DNA of 64,000 nucleotides from Pontiella agarivorans (lineage in GTDB: Bacteria; Verrucomicrobiota; Kiritimatiellia; Kiritimatiellales; Pontiellaceae), in the NCBI RefSeq assembly GCF_034531395.1, contig NZ_JARVCO010000002.1, positions 186,001 through 250,000 on the forward strand, read 5' to 3'. Every line of letters starts with the position of its first letter. Within the stretch, counting starts at the first letter, position 1. Made by a program: the position numbers and the translations under genes. The notes below the pieces were generated by a model. That model made no database searches. It worked only from the letters and a program-made list of their open reading frames with translations, and had not been told where the DNA came from. This document shows positions 54,362-62,857 of the stretch, in pieces.

Positions 54362-54811
54362 ATGAAAAATTTGATTAAGTGGATCGCAATTGGATTCGGG
54401 ACGGGATTGAGTCCGGTGATGCCGGGAACGGTGGGAACATTGGTGGGATTGCCGATTGCGTGGTGGGTGATGCGGCTTCCGGAGATCGGAACGCAAGTGA
54501 TCATCTGTGCCGTATTGAGTCTGCTCTCTATTCCGATCTGTGAAGTGGCGGAGAAGGTTATCGGCGGAAAAGATCCAGGGTGTATTGTGGCCGATGAGTA
54601 TCTGACGCTGCCGATCACGGTGATCGGATTAACTGATCCCTGGGCCTTGTTGAGCGGCTTTGTGCTGCATCGAATATTTGATATTACAAAGCCGCCGCCG
54701 ATTAAGCAGCTTCAGCACATTCACGGCGGCTTTGGTATTACGATTGATGACTTTCTGGCGGCCTTAATTGCGCTGGGGCTGAATCACGCTATTTTCTATT
54801 ATTTCGGTTAG
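54362..54811 (+). CDS. pgpA: Phosphatidylglycerophosphatase A
   Basis: PgpA removes the phosphate from phosphatidylglycerol phosphate in the inner membrane. The 149-aa protein has the family motifs GFGTGLSPVMPGTVG and ADEYLTLPIT and ends with RIFDITKPPP, plus about four membrane segments. ATG 54362 follows CAGGAG. Its leader holds operator-like site 3. It converges with the TPR gene by a 4-bp overlap. CdsA at 35338 supplies the pathway upstream. Confidence 0.93.
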   Translation: MKNLIKWIAIGFGTGLSPVMPGTVGTLVGLPIAWWVMRLPEIGTQVIICAVLSLLSIPICEVAEKVIGGKDPGCIVADEYLTLPITVIGLTDPWALLSGFVLHRIFDITKPPPIKQLQHIHGGFGITIDDFLAALIALGLNHAIFYYFG

Positions 54812-55884
54812 CGTTCTTCGATGCTGCGCATGAGCGCCTGATAGTCTTCATCGCCGCGAAGGCGGTCAAACTCTTCATCGTTCATGTAGTTGAGTGCCTG
54901 ATTGGGGTCGGAAAGCTGAGCGGCACGCTGGAAGGCCGCAATGGCTTCTTTATTGTTTTCCCGGCGCATTTCAACACGGGCCAGAAGCTGATAGAGTGTA
55001 GCATCTTTTTTGATCTCTTCAGTAAGTGTATAAAGCTGTTCCGCCGCCAGATCCCAGTTGCCGATTTTTGTGAGGTACAGTGCAAAGCTATGGCGGGTGT
55101 TGCTGTCCTGCGGGCGAAGATCCAGGTATTTTTCATATGCACTGACGGCATCGGCCTCTTTGCCCATTTCCCGATATAGCATGGCCTGGTTTTTGAGCGC
55201 TTCCGGGTAGGCGGGGCGCAATTCGAGTGCCCGGATCAGATATTCTTCGCCTTTGTCGTAGGCTTTGGCTTCAATACAGGCGGCGCCTAGATTGTTCAGC
55301 ACATCGAAGGTGAGATCGGCATCGGAAGCATCTTCAAGCAGTGCGAGGGCTTCGTCATATTTTTTCTGCTGGAAATAGGCCATGCCGAGCGGGACCCGCA
55401 CGCCGTCGAGGTCCGGCAGAATTTCGAGGGCGTTTTCGTAATGCGTTGCAGCTTTGTTGAATTCACCGATTTCCATGGCCTGCTCAGCGAGGATGAGGTT
55501 GAAGGCCGCTTTTTTTACCCATGCAGAGTTGAAGGGGCGTTCTCCTTCACCGTTCCAGACTGGGTCGGCATAGTGGCTGGGAAAATCCATTACCCATTGG
55601 GATTCGGAGGGGAGGGAATAGCGCGGAATATATTCCTGGGTAATCGGTGCAGGGGCCTCGGCTTCGCTGATAATTTCCATGTATTCGCGGACCACGACAA
55701 AGACCAGGGCGACACCAAGGAGCAGTACTGCCGTGCCGAGTGCGAAACTGACCAGCTGGTGCCGCCGGATTTCGCGGTTTCGTTCTGCAATCATTTCCTG
55801 AGAGACCTGCGGCGTGTAGTCGTCCCGTTGTGTCGTATCGGTTGCGTATATATCCTGAAGGTGCTGGCGTTTTTCTGGTTCCAT
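54808..55884 (-). CDS. Membrane-anchored TPR protein
   Basis: A 358-aa protein. A cytoplasmic head with an acidic/basic stretch is followed by one membrane helix (about residues 42-65), then some six TPR-like helical repeats (about 120-345) such as AEQLYTLTEEIKKDATLYQLLARVEM. TPR proteins act as docking scaffolds; the partner is unknown. ATG 55884 (MEPEKR) is preferred to a start 15 codons upstream. It is divergent from aroC. Confidence 0.78.
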   Translation of the reverse strand: MEPEKRQHLQDIYATDTTQRDDYTPQVSQEMIAERNREIRRHQLVSFALGTAVLLLGVALVFVVVREYMEIISEAEAPAPITQEYIPRYSLPSESQWVMDFPSHYADPVWNGEGERPFNSAWVKKAAFNLILAEQAMEIGEFNKAATHYENALEILPDLDGVRVPLGMAYFQQKKYDEALALLEDASDADLTFDVLNNLGAACIEAKAYDKGEEYLIRALELRPAYPEALKNQAMLYREMGKEADAVSAYEKYLDLRPQDSNTRHSFALYLTKIGNWDLAAEQLYTLTEEIKKDATLYQLLARVEMRRENNKEAIAAFQRAAQLSDPNQALNYMNDEEFDRLRGDEDYQALMRSIEER

Positions 55885-56111
55885 AATAAAGCGATATCCT
55901 TTTTGGCGTAGAGAGTGCGGATTGTCCATATCAGGCACGGTTTTGCAATTCAAATCGCGGTGCAGGTTATGTGGAAAAGGGTTGCGGGTGCAGAAGAATT
56001 TCTTGGTTTTTTCGTCCATTCCGGCGGCTGTTGGTGCTATAAACACGCGTTTTAAGCAACTTGAACCCAGCGGGAATCCAGGGATTGGAACCCGGTAGAT
56101 AAGGAAAACCC

Positions 56112-57197
56112 ATGTCGAGTACCTTCGGAACCCTGTATAAAGTGTCCACATTCGGTGAATCGCACGGAAAAGCGGTCGGAGCCATTGTTGACGGCTGTCC
56201 GGCGAATCTTGAACTGAGCGAAGCGGATATTCAGCCGCAGCTGACGCGTCGGCGCCCGGGCCAGAGCGCCATGACCACGGCTCGCGACGAAGCAGACAAA
56301 GTGATCATTCTTTCTGGCGTTGAAAACGGTAAAACGCTGGGCACTCCGATCGGTCTGATGGTGAACAATAAAGACCAGCGGCCCGGTGATTACGGTGAAA
56401 TGAGTCAGGTGCCGCGTCCTTCGCACGCTGATTTCACCTATCAGATGAAATACGGGAATCGTGCCGCCAGCGGCGGCGGCCGTTCCAGCGCGCGGGAAAC
56501 CATCGGCCGTGTTGCGGCCGGGGCCATTGCTGAAAAATGGTTGAAACAGCAGTTCAATACCGAAATTATTTCGTGGGTCAGTTCCGTGGGTGATATTGAT
56601 GCCCGGGATATGAGTACGGAAAGTCTGACCCGTGAGCAGATTGATTCCAATATGATCCGCTGTCCCGATGAAGCGGCGGCGGAACAGATGATTGCGCTGG
56701 TGAAAAAAACCGCGGCGCGAAAAGATTCGGTGGGGGGCATTTTGACCTGCGTGGTCAGAAATATCCCGGCCGGGCTGGGTGAACCGGTTTTTGAACGGAT
56801 GGAAGCCAGCCTGGCTCAGGCGATGCTTTCCATTCCGGCAACCAAAGGGTTTGAAATCGGTTCGGGATTTTCCGGTGCCCGTATGTTCGGCTCTGATCAC
56901 AATGATCCGTTTGAGCTCAAGGCCGACGGGCGTCTCGGGACAACGACCAACTTCAGCGGAGGAGTGCAGGGCGGCATTTCCAATGGCGAACCGCTTGTTT
57001 TCCGAATTGCGTTCAAGCCGCCGGCCACAATCGGCAAGGCACAGGATACGGCAACGTTTGATGGAGAGGCAACGGTGCTTGAAGCCCGCGGCCGTCACGA
57101 TCCCTGTGTGGTGCCGCGCGCGATTCCGATTGTTGAAACCATGACGGCGATTACGCTCATGGATTTTGTGTTGCGTCAGGCCTATCGTCAGGCGTAG
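56112..57197 (+). CDS. aroC: Chorismate synthase
   Basis: AroC makes chorismate from 5-enolpyruvylshikimate 3-phosphate using reduced FMN. It has 361 aa, [17 protein letters not shown] at the start and [16 protein letters not shown] in the middle. A one-mismatch palindrome (ATCCAGGGATTGGAA) lies 22 bp before it at 56076-56090, and a TTCCG-arm variant overlaps its stop codon at 57198. Confidence 0.97.
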   Translation: MSSTFGTLYKVSTFGESHGKAVGAIVDGCPANLELSEADIQPQLTRRRPGQSAMTTARDEADKVIILSGVENGKTLGTPIGLMVNNKDQRPGDYGEMSQVPRPSHADFTYQMKYGNRAASGGGRSSARETIGRVAAGAIAEKWLKQQFNTEIISWVSSVGDIDARDMSTESLTREQIDSNMIRCPDEAAAEQMIALVKKTAARKDSVGGILTCVVRNIPAGLGEPVFERMEASLAQAMLSIPATKGFEIGSGFSGARMFGSDHNDPFELKADGRLGTTTNFSGGVQGGISNGEPLVFRIAFKPPATIGKAQDTATFDGEATVLEARGRHDPCVVPRAIPIVETMTAITLMDFVLRQAYRQA

Positions 57198-57213
57198 TTC
57201 CGGAGTCTGGAAA

Positions 57214-58590
57214 ATGTCCTCCTCTCGCTACAGTGCGTCCAGTTCGTTTCATGTGATGACCAAGCCGATCGGTCCGCTGTGTAATCTTGACTGCACATAC
57301 TGTTTCTATCTGGAGAAGGAGAAACTCTTTCCCGGGGCGGAAAACTACAGGATGAGCGATGAGGTGCTGGACACCTATATCCGCAAATATATTCAGAGCC
57401 AGAATACGCCGGAAATCTCGTTTGCGTGGCAGGGGGGAGAGCCGACGTTGCTTGGACTCGACTTTTTCCGTAAAGCGGTGGCGATTCAACGGCGTTACGC
57501 CGGTGGACGTCCGGTACATAATGCCTTTCAGACCAACGGCACCAAGTTGGATGATGCGTGGTGTGCATTTTTTGCCCGGGAAAAATTTCTGGTGGGGCTG
57601 AGCATTGACGGGCCTGAGCATATTCATAACCGCTACCGTGTGAATAAAAACGGAAAAGGATCTTTTGCAGAAGTTTTCCAGGCGTTGGAACTGCTGAAAA
57701 AACATCGGGTGGAATTTAATACGCTCTCCTGCGTGACGCGTCAGAGTCCGGACGAAGCGGTCGAAATTTATGAGTTTCTGAAAGAGCAGGGCGTTACGTT
57801 TATGCAGTTTATTCCGATTGTGGAACGTGTGGGTGACCGCGCGGCTCATGATATTGGGCTGGGGTTGGCGGTTCCGCCGGATCCGGCGGCAGAGGAGCAT
57901 TCAGAGGCGATGATGCCGTGGGCGGTGTCGCCGGAGGGTTTTGGACGTTTTCTCAGCCGTATTTTCGATGCGTGGGTGAAAAAGGATGTCGGCCGCGTTT
58001 TTGTGAATATGTTTGATGTTGCGTTGGGGGCCTGGTGCGGACTGGAACCGAATCTGTGTACTTTTTCGAAGCGGTGCGGGCAGGCGGTGGCGATGGAGCA
58101 CGATGGCGGGGTGTATTCCTGCGACCATTATGTGTACCCGGATTATTATCTGGGTAATATTGCGGAGAAATCGCTGGAGGAGATGATTTATTCGCCGGAG
58201 CAACAGCAGTTCGGAAAAAATAAATCCGATACGCTTCCGGCGTATTGCAAGGCGTGTGCGTTTCTTTTTGCCTGTAACGGCGGCTGTCCGAAGCACCGTT
58301 TTGTGAAGGCGCCGGATGGTGAACCGGGGTTGAACTATCTGTGTGCAGGTTATAAAACGTTCTTCGAGCACATTGATCCTGTTATGAAGGATATGGCCGC
58401 GCTTGTCCAAAAAGGACGGCCGGCGGCAGACATAATAGATGTTGAAAAGCAGAAAATGACGGTTCCGGAGGTTGGAAAAACGCCGGACATCTCGGTCGCT
58501 GGGCAGGTTCCAAAGACTGGAACGGTGAAGCGAAATGATCTATGTCCGTGCGGTAGCGGAAAGAAATTTAAAAAGTGCTGTGGAAAGTAG
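57214..58590 (+). CDS. Anaerobic sulfatase-maturating radical SAM enzyme with SEC-C tail
   Basis: A 458-aa anSME that oxidises a Cys or Ser of type I sulfatases to formylglycine. The radical SAM cluster is C23-x3-C27-x2-C30 in PLCNLDCTYCFYLEKE. The SPASM region (from about residue 265) has the auxiliary Fe-S cysteines, including CKACAFLFACNGGCPKHRF. The last ~20 residues are a SEC-C zinc motif (LCPCGSGKKFKKCC), as in SecA. Only a few cytosolic enzymes carry this tail. Palindrome copies lie at 57676 and 58508. A parvulin and Tat genes follow. Confidence 0.9.
   Translation: MSSSRYSASSSFHVMTKPIGPLCNLDCTYCFYLEKEKLFPGAENYRMSDEVLDTYIRKYIQSQNTPEISFAWQGGEPTLLGLDFFRKAVAIQRRYAGGRPVHNAFQTNGTKLDDAWCAFFAREKFLVGLSIDGPEHIHNRYRVNKNGKGSFAEVFQALELLKKHRVEFNTLSCVTRQSPDEAVEIYEFLKEQGVTFMQFIPIVERVGDRAAHDIGLGLAVPPDPAAEEHSEAMMPWAVSPEGFGRFLSRIFDAWVKKDVGRVFVNMFDVALGAWCGLEPNLCTFSKRCGQAVAMEHDGGVYSCDHYVYPDYYLGNIAEKSLEEMIYSPEQQQFGKNKSDTLPAYCKACAFLFACNGGCPKHRFVKAPDGEPGLNYLCAGYKTFFEHIDPVMKDMAALVQKGRPAADIIDVEKQKMTVPEVGKTPDISVAGQVPKTGTVKRNDLCPCGSGKKFKKCCGK
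57676..57690. repeat. Dispersed palindrome copy 17 (TTCCAGGCGTTGGAA)
   Basis: Arms are exact. It lies in the radical SAM gene and is read as F-Q-A-L-E. Confidence 0.7.
58508..58522. repeat. Dispersed palindrome copy 18 (TTCCAAAGACTGGAA)
   Basis: Arms are exact. It is the only coding copy in the third frame (read V-P-K-T-G-T), in the weakly conserved linker before the SEC-C tail. A TTCCG-arm variant lies 31 bp upstream at 58463. Confidence 0.7.
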
Positions 58591-58591
58591 T

Positions 58592-59503
58592 ATGAGCGAA
58601 GAGAAGATAACGACCGAAGAAGCGAAGCCGGTTTTGGTGAATGGTGAAGAAGTCAGTGAAGGGCTGATTCAGCAGGAGCTGCAAATGCTGCGTGAGCGCT
58701 ATTCGCAGGAAATGTCTTATACGGAAATGGACGAAAAAGCGGCGAAGATTGAGTCTGATGCCCGTGAAAACGCCGTGGAGCGGGTGCTGTTGATGCAGAA
58801 AGCGCGAGAGGAAATTGAGGAGCTGCGGCCCGAGGAGGTCGAAGCCCGTTTTCTGGCCCTGCAGGAGCAGCACGGCGGAAGTGATGAATTTAATAAGCGG
58901 TTTGAACTGACCGGGGACGATGTGAAAAAAATCAAGGACGATATCGCCGACGGTGTGCGCCTTGAAAAATATTTTGAAAAAATATGTGCGGGTGTGGAGC
59001 GCCCTGTGGAAGCGGATTCGCGTGCTTACTATGCCGCTCATGAGGAAAACTTCCGTATTCCGGAATCAGTGCATGCCGCTCATATTGTTCAGCATCCTTC
59101 GCCGGAGCTTCCGCTGGAGCGGGTGAATGCGGATCTGCTGAATGCGCTTGAGCGCCTGAAAAAGGGCGAGGACTTTGAAGCATTGGCCAAAGAGTTTTCG
59201 CATTGTGATGATGGTCAGCATGATCTGGGCTGGTTCGGACGCGGGCAGATGGTGCCGTCATTCGAAGAGGTGGCTTTTTCCACACCGGCCGGAGCATGCA
59301 GCGATATTTTTCAGACGGAATTCGGTTATCATATTCTGAAGGTATATGAGTACAAACCTGCGGAAACCCGGCCTTATGATGAGGTGCGGTATGATATTGA
59401 GAGCCTGCTGTATGATGAGCGTAAGAACGAAGCGATCGGTGCGGTGGCGGATGCGTTGCGGGCTGAAGCAAAAATTGAAAACCTGGTAATTGTTGAGGAA
59501 TAA
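58592..59503 (+). CDS. Parvulin-type peptidyl-prolyl isomerase without signal peptide
   Basis: A 303-aa protein with an N-terminal SurA/trigger-like helical part (about 25-150) and a parvulin rotamase domain (about 160-275: HAAHIVQH, LKKGEDFEALAKEFSHC, LGWFGRGQMVPSFE). No signal peptide or membrane segment is visible, so it should work in the cytoplasm, unlike SurA/PrsA. Between anSME and the Tat genes it could help fold exported enzymes. Start ATG 58592, one base after the previous stop. Confidence 0.85.
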   Translation: MSEEKITTEEAKPVLVNGEEVSEGLIQQELQMLRERYSQEMSYTEMDEKAAKIESDARENAVERVLLMQKAREEIEELRPEEVEARFLALQEQHGGSDEFNKRFELTGDDVKKIKDDIADGVRLEKYFEKICAGVERPVEADSRAYYAAHEENFRIPESVHAAHIVQHPSPELPLERVNADLLNALERLKKGEDFEALAKEFSHCDDGQHDLGWFGRGQMVPSFEEVAFSTPAGACSDIFQTEFGYHILKVYEYKPAETRPYDEVRYDIESLLYDERKNEAIGAVADALRAEAKIENLVIVEE

Positions 59504-59944
59504 ATGACAGCCGGTTTTTCACAACTTGGATTTATTGGACCGGGCGGACCGGAATTGATCGTGGTGATGCTGGTGCTGATCATGGTGTTTGGCGCCAAGG
59601 ATGCCCCGAAAATCTTTCGCAAAATCAACGAATTTATGGCTTCGGTCAGGAATACGGCGGACAGTTTTAAACGTGAGATTATGTATGGCGATCTCCACGC
59701 CGATTCCGATACAGACGATGTGTCGTATGAGGACGATGATTACGACTATTCCGCCGATTATCATGACGAGGAATACGGCTATTCAGAAGAGGAGCAGGAG
59801 CGGGATTATTCCGATGAAACATTCCATAATCTGGAACATGATCTAGAGGATGCCGGTGTTGAAAAGAGGACGGTTGAGCCAGCTGGCGAAGCCGCGCCTG
59901 AAGTGCCGGAAGAAGGTGAGGTGGACGATGCTCGAAAAGCTTAA
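59504..59944 (+). CDS. tatB: TatA/TatB-family translocase subunit with long acidic tail
   Basis: A 146-aa protein: a short outer part with FIGPGGPEL, a membrane helix (about residues 13-30), FGAKDAPKI hinge and amphipathic helix (about 32-58). The remaining ~85 residues are highly acidic and tyrosine-rich. TatB/TatA form the receptor and pore of the Tat system; TatB is preferred because a separate, more typical TatA follows tatC. Palindrome copy 19 is read in the tail. It overlaps tatC by 17 bp. Confidence 0.75.
   Translation: MTAGFSQLGFIGPGGPELIVVMLVLIMVFGAKDAPKIFRKINEFMASVRNTADSFKREIMYGDLHADSDTDDVSYEDDDYDYSADYHDEEYGYSEEEQERDYSDETFHNLEHDLEDAGVEKRTVEPAGEAAPEVPEEGEVDDARKA
59822..59836. repeat. 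Dispersed palindrome copy 19 (TTCCATAATCTGGAA)
   Basis: Arms are exact, but the base after the first arm is T rather than a purine; read in tatB as F-H-N-L-E. This one is the weakest of the twenty. Confidence 0.5.
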
Positions 59945-60980
59945 GTCACTCACCGGAAAATTCCGCTACGACGATTCAGAGATGCCGTTTCTTGAGCATC
60001 TTGAAGAATTTCGTCGGATGATCATTCGCGTGTTTGCGTCGCTTGCGGTGGGAATGTTGATTGTGCTTCCGTTTGCGGATCACCTGATCGGAGTGCTGCG
60101 GGCACCGGCTGAACCGTATATTATTAAGAATGCAGAAGAGGTGCTGAGCGAAGCTGCCGTGCAGCTGCGGATTCCGGTTGATGCGTTATCAACAAATACA
60201 CTGTATACAGCCGAAGACGGTACCCGTTATTATGACGTCAAAGCCGAAGTCGCGCTTAATGAAGGGCAACAGGTTCATACCGGTGGTATTCGCCTCCAGT
60301 TTTCCGAACCGGCGGCGGCTATCAAAATGTGGCTGACGGTAACCTTTTTCGGTGGGTTGCTGCTGAGTCTTCCGTTTGTGGTCTTCTTTGTCGGCCTCTT
60401 CGTAATGCCGGGAATACGGGATGTGGAACGGAAGATGATGAGCCGTATCTCCATGTTTTCCGGGGGACTTTTTCTGGCTGGAATTTACATGGGCTATAAG
60501 GTGACGCTTCCTCTGGCGCTTGGGCTGATGTTGAAGATCGGAGGTCAGCTTGGCGGGGAATCCATCTGGTTCTATAACAAATACATCGGGTTTGCCCTGC
60601 AGCTGCTGCTGGCATTCGGTGTGGCGTTTCAGATGCCGGTGGTGATTTTGATTCTGGGGAAAATGGGACTGGTCAGTTCCAGCAGTCTGCGCGCCGGACG
60701 CCCGTATGTGATTGTCGGAATTTTTGTGCTGGCCATGATTCTGACTCCGCCGGATGTGGTGACTCAGATCCTGATGGCGGCGCCCTTGATTTTTCTGTAT
60801 GAGTTCTGTGTATGGTTCCTCTATTTCAGTGGAAACCGTGATCTCCCGCCTCGTGAAGAGGAAACGGAGGAGAGCGTCGATGCGGAGCCTGAAACGGGAA
60901 GCCACGTTGCTGAAGAAACGCCGGTGGATGAGCCGGATGACGATGAAAACCAACCGAAGAAAGATTTAAGCAAGGAGTGA
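59928..60980 (+). CDS. tatC: Sec-independent translocase TatC with enlarged periplasmic loop
   Basis: TatC recognises twin-arginine signals. The 350-aa protein has the N-terminal motif [10 protein letters not shown], a first membrane helix at about 31-50 and six helices in all. The loop between helices 1 and 2 (about residues 51-131) is about 80 residues, roughly twice the usual. The C-terminal ~45 residues are acidic and disordered. The gene overlaps tatB and is 5 bp from tatA. Confidence 0.92.
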   Translation: MLEKLKSLTGKFRYDDSEMPFLEHLEEFRRMIIRVFASLAVGMLIVLPFADHLIGVLRAPAEPYIIKNAEEVLSEAAVQLRIPVDALSTNTLYTAEDGTRYYDVKAEVALNEGQQVHTGGIRLQFSEPAAAIKMWLTVTFFGGLLLSLPFVVFFVGLFVMPGIRDVERKMMSRISMFSGGLFLAGIYMGYKVTLPLALGLMLKIGGQLGGESIWFYNKYIGFALQLLLAFGVAFQMPVVILILGKMGLVSSSSLRAGRPYVIVGIFVLAMILTPPDVVTQILMAAPLIFLYEFCVWFLYFSGNRDLPPREEETEESVDAEPETGSHVAEETPVDEPDDDENQPKKDLSKE

Positions 60981-60985
60981 ATGAA

Positions 60986-61213
60986 ATGCAAACATTAGCC
61001 ATTGGCATGCCGGGCGGACCGGAACTTTTAGTAATTCTGTTTATTGTGCTGTTACTGTTCGGAGCAAAAAAACTGCCGGAATTGTCACGGTCGCTGGGAA
61101 AAAGTCTCGGCGAATTTAAAAAAGGGCAGAAGGAAGGTACCCTGCCGGACAGCTCGGAAGACGAGGTTGAAAAACAGGAAATTTCCTCGTCAGACGAGGA
61201 TCGTAAGGAGTGA
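60986..61213 (+). CDS. tatA: Sec-independent translocase subunit TatA
   Basis: A 75-aa protein with the TatA plan: [18 protein letters not shown] membrane helix, FGAKKLPE hinge, short amphipathic helix and a charged tail. It forms the Tat pore. ATG 60986 is preferred with AAGGAG 8 bases upstream. Third gene of tatB-tatC-tatA, an order different from the E. coli tatABC. Confidence 0.9.
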   Translation: MQTLAIGMPGGPELLVILFIVLLLFGAKKLPELSRSLGKSLGEFKKGQKEGTLPDSSEDEVEKQEISSSDEDRKE

Positions 61214-61235
61214 CCCAATGAAATCGGGCCGCCGT

Positions 61236-61250
61236 TTCCAGACCATGGAA
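61236..61250. repeat. Dispersed palindrome copy 20 (TTCCAGACCATGGAA)
   Basis: Arms are exact. Intergenic, in the 68-bp gap between tatA and the CPBP gene, 31 bp before the latter's ATG. Confidence 0.75.
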
Positions 61251-61281
61251 AATGCGGCTCTTTTTCATGGTCCGCAGGCCC

Positions 61282-62118
61282 ATGAGCGAACGACAGCGCA
61301 CAGAGCTTTCTCCGGAAGAGCAGAAAGAAAACGGGAAGGCCGTTATTGCCCACGTTCTTCCCTTTGCCATTTGGCTGACCATGATGGTCTGGTTCAGCGA
61401 TTATAACGCTCGAACCATCGGCGGTCTGATTCTGCTGGCGGTGTTCCGTCCTTGGCGGTGGTATCCAAAGCTCAACTGGAAAAATATCCCGGCGGCGATC
61501 GGGGTCGGATTATTTATTTTTATCGTCTGGGTTGGATTTGAGGCGCCTTTTGTTCAGCAGAAAGCTCCGGAATTGACCGAGTGGTATGACCGGCTTTTTG
61601 TGGATCCGATTATGAAGCCGTTTAAAACCCGGGAACTTTACGAGGTTCCGCTTTCGGCGGAATCCATGGAAATCCAGGAGGCCGTCGCATTGGGCGAAAC
61701 GGTTGAGCGGACGAAGTTGCCCTATGAGGTGATTGAGAAGGGCGAGCATGCGGGGCTGCATGAATATGATCCGCGTGTGACGGGCTGGTTGGCATTCTGG
61801 GTGCATATGTTCGGATCGTCGGTGATCATCGCGATTATTGAAGAATTTTTCTACCGTGGATTTCTGTATCGCTGGATGCAGGGCAGTCCGTTTTTTAATA
61901 TTGATGCCGGTATTCTGAACTGGCCGATGCTGATTCTGATTTCGTTCTTTTTCAGCGTGTCGCATTTTGAGCTGGGCGCGGCGGTTATCTGCGGTTTGGC
62001 CTATGGACTGCTGTACATCAAAACGCGTGATATCTGGGCGGCAATTATCGCGCATGGAACGACTAATTTTGTACTGGGCCTCTACGTTTTGAAGTACGGG
62101 CAGTATCACTTTTGGTAA
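61282..62118 (+). CDS. CPBP-family intramembrane glutamic protease
   Basis: A 278-aa membrane protein with the CPBP (CAAX/Abi) motifs IIEEFFYRG, FSVSHFELGA and IIAHGTTNFVLG in the last third, and about six membrane segments. It resembles the CAAX-type proteases linked to exosortase/PEP-CTERM systems in its layout, but no exosortase gene is in the window. Role unknown; it could process lipoproteins or surface proteins. ATG 61282 is chosen (MSERQR). Confidence 0.85.
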   Translation: MSERQRTELSPEEQKENGKAVIAHVLPFAIWLTMMVWFSDYNARTIGGLILLAVFRPWRWYPKLNWKNIPAAIGVGLFIFIVWVGFEAPFVQQKAPELTEWYDRLFVDPIMKPFKTRELYEVPLSAESMEIQEAVALGETVERTKLPYEVIEKGEHAGLHEYDPRVTGWLAFWVHMFGSSVIIAIIEEFFYRGFLYRWMQGSPFFNIDAGILNWPMLILISFFFSVSHFELGAAVICGLAYGLLYIKTRDIWAAIIAHGTTNFVLGLYVLKYGQYHFW

Positions 62119-62166
62119 CCGTTTTTTCAAATGCTGGGATGAGGGTTGTTTTTGGCTAAAAACCGC

Positions 62167-62195
62167 TTGCAAAGCCCGGAGTGCTCATCTATCTT
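62167..62195 (+). promoter_or_regulatory. Candidate promoter for tRNA-Ser
   Basis: TTGCAA (62167-62172) and TATCTT (62190-62195) with a 17-bp spacer, 17 bp before the tRNA. Confidence 0.4.
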
Positions 62196-62212
62196 CCCTC
62201 CTCACTTTTAGC

Positions 62213-62304
62213 GGAAAGATGACTGAGTGGCTGAAGGTGCTGGACTGCTAATCCGGTGTACTCCTTACGGGGTACCGAGGGTTCGAATCCCTCTCTTTCC
62301 GCCA
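62213..62304 (+). tRNA. tRNA-Ser (GCT)
   Basis: A 92-nt class II tRNA. Acceptor stem GGAAAGA pairs with TCTTTCC. The anticodon loop CTGCTAA has anticodon GCT, reading AGC/AGU. A long variable arm (TACTCCTTACGGGGTA) is typical of tRNA-Ser. The discriminator is G, and CCA is encoded. Confidence 0.96.
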
Positions 62305-62311
62305 TTATTTA

Positions 62312-62341
62312 AACCGCCGGTTTTGCCGGCGGTTTTTTTTG
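62312..62341 (+). terminator. Terminator of tRNA-Ser
   Basis: AACCGCCGG (62312-62320) and CCGGCGGTT (62326-62334) pair around TTTTG, followed by further T to about 62340. The stretch from here to 62857 has no gene I can support; a 124-codon frame on the - strand (62360-62734) shows no domain or ribosome-binding site. Confidence 0.9.
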
Positions 62342-62857
62342 TCTGCAGTTAACCGCCGATTAACGGAATCCCGCCGGATCTTCTTTCGTTTCTCGAAACT
62401 CGACGTAATGTTCTGTGCCTTTATCCATTTCGCTCTGACAGTAGACATGCTCCCGTTTTGTTAACAGACCCCGGGAATAACCGGATGTCTTATGAACCGC
62501 TGCAAACCTGAATATACCGAAAAGAGCGAATCTGAATGGAAAAAATATTATAATTAATAAGGAAATGACCATATTCCCCGTGGGGGGGCTCTTATAGCCT
62601 GATAAGTCAAAAGTCATTTGTGTCATTAGAGCGGATGATTCGAATATTCGGGGGAGTGCAAGGCAAAGCTGTTTAATGTCGACGGTCTGTTTGGTGTCAA
62701 AGAGCGCCGTATGGGCAATACAATGAACTTTCAAGAGATATAGATCCGGAAAATGCCTATGGGATTATAGTGCTGATGTAAGGGATTAAAATTAAGGATA
62801 ATAGGCAGAATCTTTGTATCTTTGTACCATCAAGTTAAATAGAGCAGGAGGGTATCG

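Noticed and set aside
62360-62734. 124-codon frame on the - strand after tRNA-Ser
   Set aside because: No ribosome-binding site, no domain, irregular composition; treated as a non-coding gap, with low certainty.
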